In this document: positions 19,977-28,701 of the stretch, piece by piece
Layout: the number at the start of each line of letters is the position of its first letter
Position numbering within the stretch: the stretch's first letter is position 1
Assembly (NCBI RefSeq): GCF_000222485.1
Contig: NC_015914.1
Location: 4,198,001 to 4,262,000 of the forward strand
DNA: 64,000 nucleotides
Direction of reading: 5' to 3'
From: Cyclobacterium marinum DSM 745
Lineage (GTDB): Bacteria; Bacteroidota; Bacteroidia; Cytophagales; Cyclobacteriaceae
Position numbers and translations under genes: made by a program
The notes under the pieces: model-generated
Told to the model about the DNA's origin: nothing
What the model saw: the letters and a program-made list of their open reading frames with translations, nothing else
Database searches by the model: none

Positions 19977-20143
19977 TGTGAGTTATTTGATAAGTTTTGA
20001 ATAAAAAGATGACCTGAAGGAAATTGTTTACTTCATTCGATAGTTAAATATTTAATATTACAAATTTGACACCTTTAACTTCAAGTGGAATTCAAAGGAG
20101 ACAATTTTGTTTGTAGTAGTGTTTAATTAACAAAAACCTATTT

Positions 20144-21511
20144 ATGTACGCGATCGTTGACATTGAAACTACCGGAGGCTTTTCTGCAAATAATAGGATC
20201 ATTGAGATTGCGGTGGTTTTTCATGATGGTGAGCAAATTACGGGCCAATTCGAGACCTTGTTGGATCCTGAAATGTCTATCCCTAGTTTTATTACAGGTC
20301 TAACAGGGATTGATGCTCAAATGTTAATAGGAGCTCCAAAGTTCTCGGAAATAGCAGTTGAGCTTTATAATTTATTGGAGGGAAAGGTTTTCGTGGCACA
20401 TAATGTAGGATTTGATTACAGTTTTGTAAAACAGTCTTTCGAAAGAGAGGGGATGGTTTACAAGCCCAAAAGACTCTGCACTGTCCGGCTAAGTAGAAAA
20501 TTGTTTCCAGGTCTTAAAAGTTACAGTCTAGGCCGATTGTGTGAGTCGAGGGGGATTGTTGTGAATGATCGGCATAGGGCCATGGGTGATGCTTGGGCAA
20601 CCTCCATTTTATTCGGTCAATTGTTGCAGGCAGACAAAGAAGGGCATATTGAACAAGCGATAAAGGGAAAACATAAGGCTTTAACTTTGCCTCCCAACAT
20701 AAGCAAGGAAAAATTTAACGAAATTCCTCAATCTACAGGTGTATATTACTTCCATGATGCCAATGGTAAGGTGATTTATGTAGGTAAAGCAGTCAATATT
20801 CAGCGTAGATTCAATGGTCATTTTAGCGGGAAGGCCAAGTTGAATTTAAAAACTGAAATTTTTGATGTGAGCTACGAAATTACAGGTAGTGAGTTGCTGG
20901 CTTTGTTACTGGAGGCATTGGAAATCAAGCGACTTTGGCCAAAATATAACCGATCTCTAAAAGTGAAAGCCTTATCGTGGGGAGTTTTTTCTTATACCGA
21001 TAGAGAGGGGTATTTACGTTTTCAGCTCAATAAAGTAGTGGCCGGTATAAAGCCATTGGCTACATTTACCAGCCACGCTTCTGCTTGGAAATTTCTCCTA
21101 GATAAAAACAAAGAATTGAAGCTATGTCCAAAACTTAATGGAATCCAGAAGAAAAATGGAGCTTGTTATGACTTTCAATTGGGTGAATGTTCCGGTGCTT
21201 GCTGTGGGGTGGAAGCTGCTGAAGATTATAACAAAAGAGCCGAAGAACTAATTGCCGGGGTGAAGCTTGAAGGAGAGAAATTTCTAGTCAAAGATTGTGG
21301 TAGAAACCCTGGTGAAGAGGTAGCTTTATTCTTTGAGGATGGCTTTTTATCAGCCTATGGATTTATTGATATGAGCCAATCATTTCAGACAGCAGAGGAG
21401 GTGGTTGCGGTGCTTAAACCGGTTAAAAGGGTGATTGAAACCCAGTATTTACTAAAATCCTATTGGGATAAAATCCCTGAAAAAAATATAATTTATTTAA
21501 CCAATAATTGA
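20144..21511 (+). CDS. DnaQ-like 3'-5' exonuclease fused to a GIY-YIG nuclease (Cho/UvrC-like)
   Basis: A 455-residue two-domain nuclease. Residues 1-165 form a DEDDh exonuclease: YAIVDIETTGG (Asp6, Glu8), HNVGFDYSFV and the closing HRAMGDAWATS. Residues about 195-280 form a GIY-YIG domain: STGVYYFHDANGKVIYVGKA and LLLEALEIKRLWPKYNR. The C-terminal part has the Cys-containing region CYDFQLGECSGACCGVE, as in UvrC and Cho. The fusion is known in several phyla and is thought to act in excision repair, incising beside a lesion and trimming. It stands alone, 40 bp upstream of the aldo/keto reductase gene. Confidence 0.9.
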   Translation: MYAIVDIETTGGFSANNRIIEIAVVFHDGEQITGQFETLLDPEMSIPSFITGLTGIDAQMLIGAPKFSEIAVELYNLLEGKVFVAHNVGFDYSFVKQSFEREGMVYKPKRLCTVRLSRKLFPGLKSYSLGRLCESRGIVVNDRHRAMGDAWATSILFGQLLQADKEGHIEQAIKGKHKALTLPPNISKEKFNEIPQSTGVYYFHDANGKVIYVGKAVNIQRRFNGHFSGKAKLNLKTEIFDVSYEITGSELLALLLEALEIKRLWPKYNRSLKVKALSWGVFSYTDREGYLRFQLNKVVAGIKPLATFTSHASAWKFLLDKNKELKLCPKLNGIQKKNGACYDFQLGECSGACCGVEAAEDYNKRAEELIAGVKLEGEKFLVKDCGRNPGEEVALFFEDGFLSAYGFIDMSQSFQTAEEVVAVLKPVKRVIETQYLLKSYWDKIPEKNIIYLTNN

Positions 21512-21550
21512 TATAGACCTATTTACAACCCATTAATAAACGAAAAATTT

Positions 21551-22570
21551 ATGAAAATAAACGACAAAGAACCATTACAGACCTATGTAGCGGCATCCTC
21601 AAGATATGATCAAATGAAATTCCGTAGGTGTGGAAAGAGTGGTTTGGATTTACCGGCAATATCTTTAGGGTTATGGCATAATTTCGGACATAGCGATGAT
21701 TTTAAATTAGGAAGGGAGATTGTAAGAACTGCATTTGATTTAGGGATTACACATTTTGATTTGGCTAACAATTATGGCCCGCCCTATGGAGCGGCAGAAG
21801 AGAATTTTGGTAGAATTTTTAAGAAAGATTTATTACCGTATAGAGATGAACTATTAATTTCATCTAAAGCAGGTTGGGACATGTGGCCGGGGCCTTATGG
21901 GAATTTTGGGTCTAAAAAATATTTGGTAGCCAGCCTAAATCAAAGCCTAAAAAGAATGGGTTTGGAATACGTGGACATCTTTTATCATCACAGACCTGAT
22001 CCCAATACTCCGCTTGAAGAAACCATGAGTGCTTTAGATCTTCTTGTTAGACAAGGGAAGGCCTTATATGTAGGCATTTCTCAATACAGCGCAGAGGACA
22101 CTGCAAAGGCTTCAAAAATACTTAATGAATTGGGTACTCCATGCTTGATCCATCAGCCGAGGTACAATATGATGGACAGATGGGTGGAAGATGGACTTTT
22201 GCAGGTTTTGGAAAAATCAGGGATAGGTGCCATTGCATTTTCTCCTCTGGAACAAGGGGTTCTTACAGACAAATACTTGAACGGTTTTCCTGAAGATTCC
22301 AGAGCAGTAAAAGATGGGAGGTACTTGAAGTCTGATGCCATTACCCCTGAAATACTAGCCAAGGTTAAGGCACTGAACGCTATTGCAATTGAAAGAGGTC
22401 AAAGTTTGGCTCAGATGGCTATTGCTTGGCTGCTTAAAAGCCCTGCCATTACCTCAGTGCTTGTGGGAGTGAGCAAGGCAGGTCAACTTCATGACAATGT
22501 GAAAAGTTTGGATAATTTGGACTTTTCCACAGCTGAATTGAAAAATATCGAAGCCATTTTAAAGGAATAA
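21551..22570 (+). CDS. aldo/keto reductase, L-glyceraldehyde-3-phosphate reductase type
   Basis: A 339-residue NADPH-dependent reductase with a TIM-barrel fold. The catalytic tetrad is visible as FDLANNYGPPYG (Asp, Tyr), SSKAGW (Lys) and FYHHRPDP (His). The N-terminal extension and the sequence KAGWDMWPGPYGNFGSKKY are typical of the YghZ/Gpr and Kv-beta-like branch. These enzymes reduce L-glyceraldehyde 3-phosphate, methylglyoxal and other aldehydes. It ends with a clear terminator 30 bp downstream. Confidence 0.88.
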   Translation: MKINDKEPLQTYVAASSRYDQMKFRRCGKSGLDLPAISLGLWHNFGHSDDFKLGREIVRTAFDLGITHFDLANNYGPPYGAAEENFGRIFKKDLLPYRDELLISSKAGWDMWPGPYGNFGSKKYLVASLNQSLKRMGLEYVDIFYHHRPDPNTPLEETMSALDLLVRQGKALYVGISQYSAEDTAKASKILNELGTPCLIHQPRYNMMDRWVEDGLLQVLEKSGIGAIAFSPLEQGVLTDKYLNGFPEDSRAVKDGRYLKSDAITPEILAKVKALNAIAIERGQSLAQMAIAWLLKSPAITSVLVGVSKAGQLHDNVKSLDNLDFSTAELKNIEAILKE

Positions 22571-22598
22571 AAAGAATTATCCCGAAATATTCGGAATT

Positions 22599-22640
22599 AA
22601 AAAGCCCTAAAAACCAGTATGATGTTTTAGGGCTTTTTTT
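22599..22640 (+). terminator. intrinsic terminator after the aldo/keto reductase gene
   Basis: Inverted repeat AAGCCCTAAAAAC / GTTTTAGGGCTT with a 10-nt loop, followed by a run of T. It is preceded by a smaller hairpin, CCGAA-TTCGG, at 22582-22594. Confidence 0.85.
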
Positions 22641-22740
22641 AATTCCAATAAATTTATTTTTACAGGTAAAAATAAATTATAATCGGTATATATTGTATTC
22701 TAAATTTTGTATATTGGCTAGGAACCCAAAATAATAAGGT

Positions 22741-23538
22741 ATGAAAAAGCAATTAATAATTTGGATAATCTCCCTATTTGCAGTAGCCAATGTTTATGGA
22801 CAAGACGAACAATTTTTAGTCTTGGAATTTATTAAGGTTGAGCCCAATAAAGTTCTGGATTATTTAGAATACAAAGAGTTTTTAACCAAGGTTTACGAAC
22901 AGGAAAAAGAAGATGGCCATATTAAAGGCTGGGATTTTTGGTCCCTTCAATCCGGCTCTGATTTAGAAGGGGAAAATTTTCAATACTTGACGGTTACCTA
23001 TTATGACGATCCTGTTTCAATGATGAATGGAAACAATATTGACCAATTGGTAAACAGTGCCGTTCAAGCCTTCCCTAATCTAAGTGCCGAACAGGCTAAA
23101 AATAGAATAACCTCTTCTTTGGAAATGCGTGACCTGGCTGTCAGAAGTTATATGATAGAGGTAGCCAGAACGGATGACGATTTTCAATATAAGCCAGGGA
23201 TTTTGGCAACTTTTGATCTTATGAAGGCAGTAGAAGGTAAGTTTCAAGACTATGAAATTGCTGAGCAGGAAATATTTCTTCCTCTTCATCAGAAAAAAAT
23301 CTCAAATGATCTGATGGAGGATTGGAGGTTTCTAAGAACAGCTCTTCCTACTGGTAGTGAAGCCAAGTCTACTCATTTGACCATGAATATTTATAAAGAC
23401 TATATTCAGTTTTTTAATTCTATGGAGTATGAGGACATGGAAATGACCGATAAAGAAGAGGAGGCGATGATTGAAGGCCTAAAGTCTAGGGATCAAAAGT
23501 GGGTCTATTTGGCAACCTTGGATTCAGTAGTCAGGTAA
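22741..23538 (+). CDS. secreted protein of unknown function
   Basis: A 265-residue protein with a signal peptide (about 1-20, ending NVYGQ), probably periplasmic. I do not recognise a named family. Its two halves share a pattern (FLVLEFIKVEPNK... and RSYMIEVARTDDDF..., each followed by helices and a beta strand such as FQYLTVTYYDDP). This is reminiscent of duplicated dimeric alpha/beta-barrel (ferredoxin-like) domains such as the NIPSNAP or ABM type; that fold guess is inference. It sits alone after a terminator. Confidence 0.7.
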   Translation: MKKQLIIWIISLFAVANVYGQDEQFLVLEFIKVEPNKVLDYLEYKEFLTKVYEQEKEDGHIKGWDFWSLQSGSDLEGENFQYLTVTYYDDPVSMMNGNNIDQLVNSAVQAFPNLSAEQAKNRITSSLEMRDLAVRSYMIEVARTDDDFQYKPGILATFDLMKAVEGKFQDYEIAEQEIFLPLHQKKISNDLMEDWRFLRTALPTGSEAKSTHLTMNIYKDYIQFFNSMEYEDMEMTDKEEEAMIEGLKSRDQKWVYLATLDSVVR

Positions 23539-23710
23539 TAGCAGGTTTAGTATACTGATTTAAAAAGAATTAGTGAGGTGTTAAATCTATATTTATTGCC
23601 TTGATGTTCTACCAATGATGAGATCGGTAGGATGGATTAACAATCTTGGGGCTTTATGGGTTTGATTGCTGTAGTTTTCCTAAGAATGTTCGGCTTGTAT
23701 ATGTCAAATT

Positions 23711-24361
23711 TTATGGATTGAATACAGGGTTTTTCCAGCCAAACTGTTTGCAAATTAAAACCATCAAAAAGTTGACACCGGTGTGAAAAACTACAAGTAA
23801 AAATATGGCCAATAAAGGAACACCAAATACCTGAAAAGGCCAGGAATAGGTCCAAACTCCTAAATTAATGGTGATAATTTCCCCATAGGTTGGGAAAATC
23901 ATTGCCACAATTAGGGAAAGAATAATTTTAGTTGACATTTTAGAAACAGCTAAAACCCTGAATAAATCTTTTTCCAGCTGGTAAATAAAGGTAAAGGCTA
24001 AGGCCCAAGCAAAAGGGAGCCAATATGGAAAGGAACGATTGAAAGAAAGGTCATGGTATTCCCAATATCCATAATATATTCCCCATAATTCACAGCAAAC
24101 ACCAAATATCCCTCCTAAAAGAGTGCCTGTTAGGAATACCATCTTGTCCTCTGCATTTCGCTGCCACCTTTTTATAATAGAGTAGACAAGGTACAAGGCC
24201 AGTAATAAACCTATCCAAAAATCATAAGCATGGAAAAAGCCAATTAGCAAGCCTGCCAAAGTTAATTTTACAAAACTTTTAATTAATACTCTGGAAATTT
24301 CCGAAGTTGCTTTGCTGCTGTATTCTGTATCCAATTGATTGGTTTTAAAAGTGAAAGTCAA
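23711..24361 (-). CDS. multi-pass membrane protein of unknown function
   Basis: A 216-residue protein with about six hydrophobic helices (for example FVKLTLAGLLIGFFHAYDF, MVFLTGTLLGGIFGVCCE and VPLLAIFLLVVFHTGVNFLM). Conserved-looking polar residues sit inside the helices (CELWGIYYGYWEYHD, FPTYGEIITINLGVWTYSW). I cannot name the family. It lies 20 bp downstream of the sirtuin gene in the same direction and may be cotranscribed with it. Confidence 0.7.
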   Translation of the reverse strand: MTFTFKTNQLDTEYSSKATSEISRVLIKSFVKLTLAGLLIGFFHAYDFWIGLLLALYLVYSIIKRWQRNAEDKMVFLTGTLLGGIFGVCCELWGIYYGYWEYHDLSFNRSFPYWLPFAWALAFTFIYQLEKDLFRVLAVSKMSTKIILSLIVAMIFPTYGEIITINLGVWTYSWPFQVFGVPLLAIFLLVVFHTGVNFLMVLICKQFGWKNPVFNP

Positions 24362-24381
24362 AACTATAAAATATATGTTTA

Positions 24382-25086
24382 TTAGTCTTCAAAATTCCAA
24401 CTTTTCAATATATTTTCCATTTTTAAGATACCCGAGCTGGCTTTTTCCTCAATACAAGTGATGTTATTTCGTGAACTTAAATAAGGGATTTTCAGGTCAA
24501 TGATAATTTTCAAAATTTTCTCAGGTGCATAGTCGATCAGACCCGCTGCAGGGTATACCAGCATGGAGGTACCTACGATAACCAAAGCATCGGCTTTTTC
24601 TACTGCTTCAATGGCTTCCTTCATTTTGGGTACGGCTTCTCCAAACCAAACAATAAAAGGTCGCAACTGACTTCCTTTTTCACAGGTATCTCCCAATTTC
24701 AGCTCCCAACCATTTATATCATAAATTAGGTTTGGATCCTTCGTACTCTGTGATTTAAAAAGTTCTCCATGCAAATGAATTACTTTGGAAGAACCTGCGA
24801 GTTCATGAAGATTGTCCACATTTTGAGTGATTATTGTGACATCATGGCTTTTTTCCAACTCGGCTAATTTCAGGTGCGCTTGATTGGGTTTAGCCTTAAG
24901 GCATGCTTGTCTTCTTGCATTATAAAATTCCAGTACTTTTGCTTTATTATTATTCCACCCCTCAGGTGAAGCTACCTCCATAATATCATGACCTTCCCAA
25001 AGGCCATTATCATCTCGGAAAGTCCTTAACCCACTTTCTGCTGAAATACCTGCTCCTGTTAATACTACAATATTTTTCATTGGCAT
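24382..25086 (-). CDS. cobB: NAD-dependent protein deacylase, class III sirtuin
   Basis: A 234-residue sirtuin. It removes acyl groups from lysines using NAD+. GAGISAESGLRTFRD (11-25) and TQNVDNLH (87-94) form the NAD site, and His106 in HLHGELF is the catalytic base. FYNARR at 54-59 carries the Tyr55/Arg58 pair that marks desuccinylase/demalonylase-type (SIRT5/CobB) sirtuins. The zinc ribbon is largely missing: of the four Cys expected between about 110 and 145 only Cys135 remains. It lies 7 bp after the OmpA-family gene and could be part of the same transcript. Confidence 0.9.
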   Translation of the reverse strand: MPMKNIVVLTGAGISAESGLRTFRDDNGLWEGHDIMEVASPEGWNNNKAKVLEFYNARRQACLKAKPNQAHLKLAELEKSHDVTIITQNVDNLHELAGSSKVIHLHGELFKSQSTKDPNLIYDINGWELKLGDTCEKGSQLRPFIVWFGEAVPKMKEAIEAVEKADALVIVGTSMLVYPAAGLIDYAPEKILKIIIDLKIPYLSSRNNITCIEEKASSGILKMENILKSWNFED

Positions 25087-25093
25087 TAATTTT

Positions 25094-27064
25094 TTAATAT
25101 AGTACCTGGACCTCCACCTTCCTGTCTTGAGGGCGAGAAGTTTTGTGGCTTCCTCGTATTAATTGCGCACCGGGTTGTCGGGTTATTCTTTCAGGAGCAA
25201 GACCAAGTTGATTGGTTAGTATTTCTTCCACCGCCATCGCTCGCCTTTCAATCAAGAGCATATTGTAAGCCATGGCCCCTGTATTGTCAGCATAGGCTTT
25301 AATCAATAATTTTGCGTTGGGAAATAGATCTAGCATTTGCTTTAAAGGGAGAAGTTTTAATACCTCTTCTTCTGATATTTTACTTTCATTGTTTTCAAAA
25401 AACACCTCTGCATAAAGACCATTTTTTATTAAATCAACTTTACCTTTGCCTGAATTATACCCTTGTAGGTTCATTCCCTGAATAGATGGCCCCGGTTCAA
25501 ATTTGTATTTTTGCAAGGCTATATTTTGTCTTGAGGAAGCTTTGATTCCGGGGCTTAAGGATGATGTTTTTACACTATCAAAGGGTACATACCTGCTGCT
25601 GTCAACTATTAAAGTTGAGTCAATGCCCATAGGTTTGTTAGTGTTAGCCGGTTGGTTGACATAAGTTGAAGAACGACTGTAATAAGGGAGAAAATAGGGG
25701 AGACTGGAATTGGTGACCTGCCCATCTGAAACACCTAGGATTAACTTTTCATTCTTTTGAGGGATATTTTGTTCAGCAGGATAATTGCCATAATAAGGGT
25801 TATAATAGGTCTGTTCATAGGGGGGATTTTCAAATCCTGAATCATTTATTCTATATGGATATTGCCAAACCATTACCCTATTTACTCTTTGATTTGCTTC
25901 ATACCTTTCGGAATTTTCTAAGGTGAAGTTTCCGATAGAATCCAATTCCATTAATGCAGGAGTTTCCTGGCTGCTGTAAACATTAGGTAAGGCATTTTCC
26001 TCCTGAGAAGCCTGCTTTTCATTAATCCTGCTAGAGTGATTAATCCTTAACTCTGATATTGCTGAATTTTTAGATGAATCCACTTCAATATATTCATCTT
26101 TTATGGGGTATTCTGACCGGATATGGGTAAAAGATGGACTAATGGCGTTTGCCCTGAATGCATTTTTTGAAGGAGAAAAACTTATTTTCAGGCCAAATTG
26201 GTGATTGAAAAACCAATCCTTATTTGACTGAATATCTCCTCTGATGTTGCTGTTAGCATTGCTCAGGTCTATGCCCGGATAGGCAGCATACGTTTGAAAT
26301 TCATCAAGAAAGGTAGTAATCGAAGATCCATCAACATCATCAATAAAATCTGTGTTGGTTCTTTTTACGTCAGATTGGAAATAAACTTCAATTTGCTTGG
26401 ATAATTTTATTCTAAAGCCAACCCCTGCCCCTATATAATAAGTGTTTTCATCATAGCCATTATTACTCGAAGCTTTAAGTTTAGTCAAATCTGTCTCGAA
26501 GTTCCCATCAGTAATCAGAAGGTTTTGTGTATAATCGTATTGGTTTCCCTCTGCATCCAATAAATCTCCTTTAGGGCTGAATTGTAACCACCCACCATGT
26601 ATAGAAAGGTAAGGGGCAACTAGGGCATTTTCTCTTAAAATTTTCCCATTGTCAGTTCTGAATGTAAAGCCCAAACCAATGTCTCTAACGCTTGTTTCAA
26701 AATTTAATGACCTATGGAAGTTTGGAAAATCAGTTTTCAAGACATTATTCTTATCAAGGTAGCGATCACTCATGGATAAAATATATTGTCCACCATTGAG
26801 AAGCAGTCCAAAACTCGAATTTAATCTTCGTTCGATTGATAAAGAAATAGAAGGAGATTGGTTATAATTCTTATTGTATGAATAAGCTTCTCCCATAGCC
26901 TTCCAATCGGGAAAGTTGCCATATCTGTAATGACTGAGATCTCCGTAATAATTGGAATAGCCAATACCAGCTCCTATACGGAATTTATAGGGGTTCAATT
27001 GACCTAGTAGATCAGCTGATTGATATAGTAACAAGCATGATAAAATCAATATGGTTTTAAACAT
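25094..27064 (-). CDS. OmpA-family outer-membrane protein
   Basis: A 656-residue protein with a signal peptide (about 1-22). The N-terminal half is an outer-membrane beta-barrel-like region (about 23-300; FRIGAGIGYSNYYGDL is a common opening). The middle (about 320-540) is low-complexity, rich in Ser, Asn, Pro and Tyr. The C-terminal OmpA domain (about 550-656) has the peptidoglycan-binding pattern KAYADNTGAMAYNMLLIERR; the usual NxxLSxxRA is altered to NMLLIERRA. It probably links outer membrane and peptidoglycan. It is preceded by a related-looking secreted protein only 6 bp upstream. Confidence 0.85.
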   Translation of the reverse strand: MFKTILILSCLLLYQSADLLGQLNPYKFRIGAGIGYSNYYGDLSHYRYGNFPDWKAMGEAYSYNKNYNQSPSISLSIERRLNSSFGLLLNGGQYILSMSDRYLDKNNVLKTDFPNFHRSLNFETSVRDIGLGFTFRTDNGKILRENALVAPYLSIHGGWLQFSPKGDLLDAEGNQYDYTQNLLITDGNFETDLTKLKASSNNGYDENTYYIGAGVGFRIKLSKQIEVYFQSDVKRTNTDFIDDVDGSSITTFLDEFQTYAAYPGIDLSNANSNIRGDIQSNKDWFFNHQFGLKISFSPSKNAFRANAISPSFTHIRSEYPIKDEYIEVDSSKNSAISELRINHSSRINEKQASQEENALPNVYSSQETPALMELDSIGNFTLENSERYEANQRVNRVMVWQYPYRINDSGFENPPYEQTYYNPYYGNYPAEQNIPQKNEKLILGVSDGQVTNSSLPYFLPYYSRSSTYVNQPANTNKPMGIDSTLIVDSSRYVPFDSVKTSSLSPGIKASSRQNIALQKYKFEPGPSIQGMNLQGYNSGKGKVDLIKNGLYAEVFFENNESKISEEEVLKLLPLKQMLDLFPNAKLLIKAYADNTGAMAYNMLLIERRAMAVEEILTNQLGLAPERITRQPGAQLIRGSHKTSRPQDRKVEVQVLY

Positions 27065-27070
27065 AACATT

Positions 27071-28231
27071 TTAGCGTTTTAGCCCTAACCAGATATGAAA
27101 TTCTGCGCTGAAACCTACAAATGGATACAAGGTAACATCCTCGAATTTATTATTGATTTCTGTAGAAGTTAATACAGCCCCTGCATTAAACCGTAATATT
27201 CTAAAAAGACTATACCCAAGGCCAATATAACTTGGCCTACCAATAAGGGGGCCGCTGATTTCTGTTTGGCTGGCGTTGGTCATGTTGGAAAAGAACACCC
27301 CTGTAGAAATCGATGCATTGCCTAGAATTTTAGTAAAGTTTTTGTTACCAAGTGGCATCGATATTCCTGCAAAAGCAGAAGTACCATAATCAAGATCATT
27401 GAAACCTCCTCCAAAGTAAGTTCCCGCATAACCAATGTTGATAGGTAAATAGTTAGGTTTTTTCTCTGTTGGGTAGTTGTTAATTTCACGGATGTCTACC
27501 AGCATCAGTAGATTTGACCGAAGGTATTGATTGGTTTCAGCTTTTGTAAGATCAATTAACTGGTCGATAACTTGCTTGGCATAATAGGCATTATCGGTGC
27601 CTTTTGTATCCACACTTTTCTTCAATAAATTAAATTTTGAATCTTTTAATTTTATTCCATGAATTTGTTCTATTTTTTGTTTTACAACATCACTAAAACC
27701 ACTAAATCCCTGGTCTAGTTGGTGTGAATAATTGCTCAGCCCTTGTGTGACTATTTCATTCAATTGCACCAACATGGCCTTTTGACTGACCAAGGCTTTA
27801 ATTTCCTTTTTGTTAACCACAAAGTTAGCATTAAGATAGGTTTCCAAATTTTCATGTATGGCTTCTTTTACAGCCTTCATTTCAGTGGTGTCCGTGGAAT
27901 TAAAGTAGTAAAATTTAAGAGTATAAGTATCATTGCTTCGAAGGGGATAGGCAACGTAAATTTCAAAATCAGATGGATTACTTAGGTAGGCAGCTTTCCA
28001 CGTATAAGTTTCTGCTGAATTCTCTTTTTTATTTGTCTTGAATATTTTCACTTCAACCCTTCTTATACCTGAAGGGATAAGACCTTGAATTAAGAATCTT
28101 TCTTCAGAAGGAAGGGGCAGACCGGCGTTAATCTGATTTTTCTCGGGGGAAAAGCTCACCGATTTTATTTGACTAAAAACCTCCATAGGAATTGTCAAAA
28201 TTAAACAAAGGATAAATAAATTTTTCATCAT
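27071..28231 (-). CDS. secreted protein with barrel-like C-terminus, unknown function
   Basis: The frame is open up to 28291, but the signal peptide MMKNLFILCLILTIPMEVFS begins at 28231, so I place the start there (about 386 residues). The N-terminal part is soluble (about 20-130, beta-rich) and the middle is helical (about 130-270). The C-terminal part is glycine- and aromatic-rich (INIGYAGTYFGGGFNDLDYG, GLGYSLFRILRFNAGAVLTS) and resembles an outer-membrane barrel. It is 6 bp upstream of the OmpA-family gene, so the two are an operon. The family is not recognised. The minus-strand protein at 50015-51364 has a similar build. Confidence 0.7.
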   Translation of the reverse strand: MMKNLFILCLILTIPMEVFSQIKSVSFSPEKNQINAGLPLPSEERFLIQGLIPSGIRRVEVKIFKTNKKENSAETYTWKAAYLSNPSDFEIYVAYPLRSNDTYTLKFYYFNSTDTTEMKAVKEAIHENLETYLNANFVVNKKEIKALVSQKAMLVQLNEIVTQGLSNYSHQLDQGFSGFSDVVKQKIEQIHGIKLKDSKFNLLKKSVDTKGTDNAYYAKQVIDQLIDLTKAETNQYLRSNLLMLVDIREINNYPTEKKPNYLPINIGYAGTYFGGGFNDLDYGTSAFAGISMPLGNKNFTKILGNASISTGVFFSNMTNASQTEISGPLIGRPSYIGLGYSLFRILRFNAGAVLTSTEINNKFEDVTLYPFVGFSAEFHIWLGLKR

Positions 28232-28624
28232 ATTTTTAAACGATATAGGGCCAATGTAGATAATTGTTTTATTATTTTGCTTTTTGTGCAATAATATTTT
28301 TTTAAAACAGTTATATAAGGTTAATCTATAATCATGCCAGATTTTCGCTTACTATTTAGTTATAAGGGATGGCTAACAAAAACTCCCAAATGCGATTCAG
28401 CTTCTAGAGGGGACTACAAGTGCTAAATGAATCGTCTTTTTGGTGACGAATTTGATGGAAAGGTATATCAAGGTTAAACCGGATTCAAGCATTTAAATTA
28501 ACCAGGTGTTCTTTATTAAATAAGGACCCTAAAAAATGTCACGGGATGCCCTTGGAGACCGAAATAAGTAACAGTGTATTTTGCTTTTTTCGGCAGAGGA
28601 AATGGATTATATAATTATATAGCA

Positions 28625-28660
28625 TAAAAAAAAGAGAGGCTTTTTAAAACCTCTCTCTCT
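28625..28660 (-). terminator. intrinsic terminator of the DUF1080 operon
   Basis: On the minus strand AGAGAGG / CCTCTCT with a 10-nt loop is followed by eight T. It lies 40 bp beyond the stop of the DUF1080 gene. The rest of 28292-28701 holds no gene or repeat that I can recognise. Confidence 0.85.
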
Positions 28661-28701
28661 AATTGATTATAAAAAAATTACGCTATCGCGTTGTGATTTG
28701 C

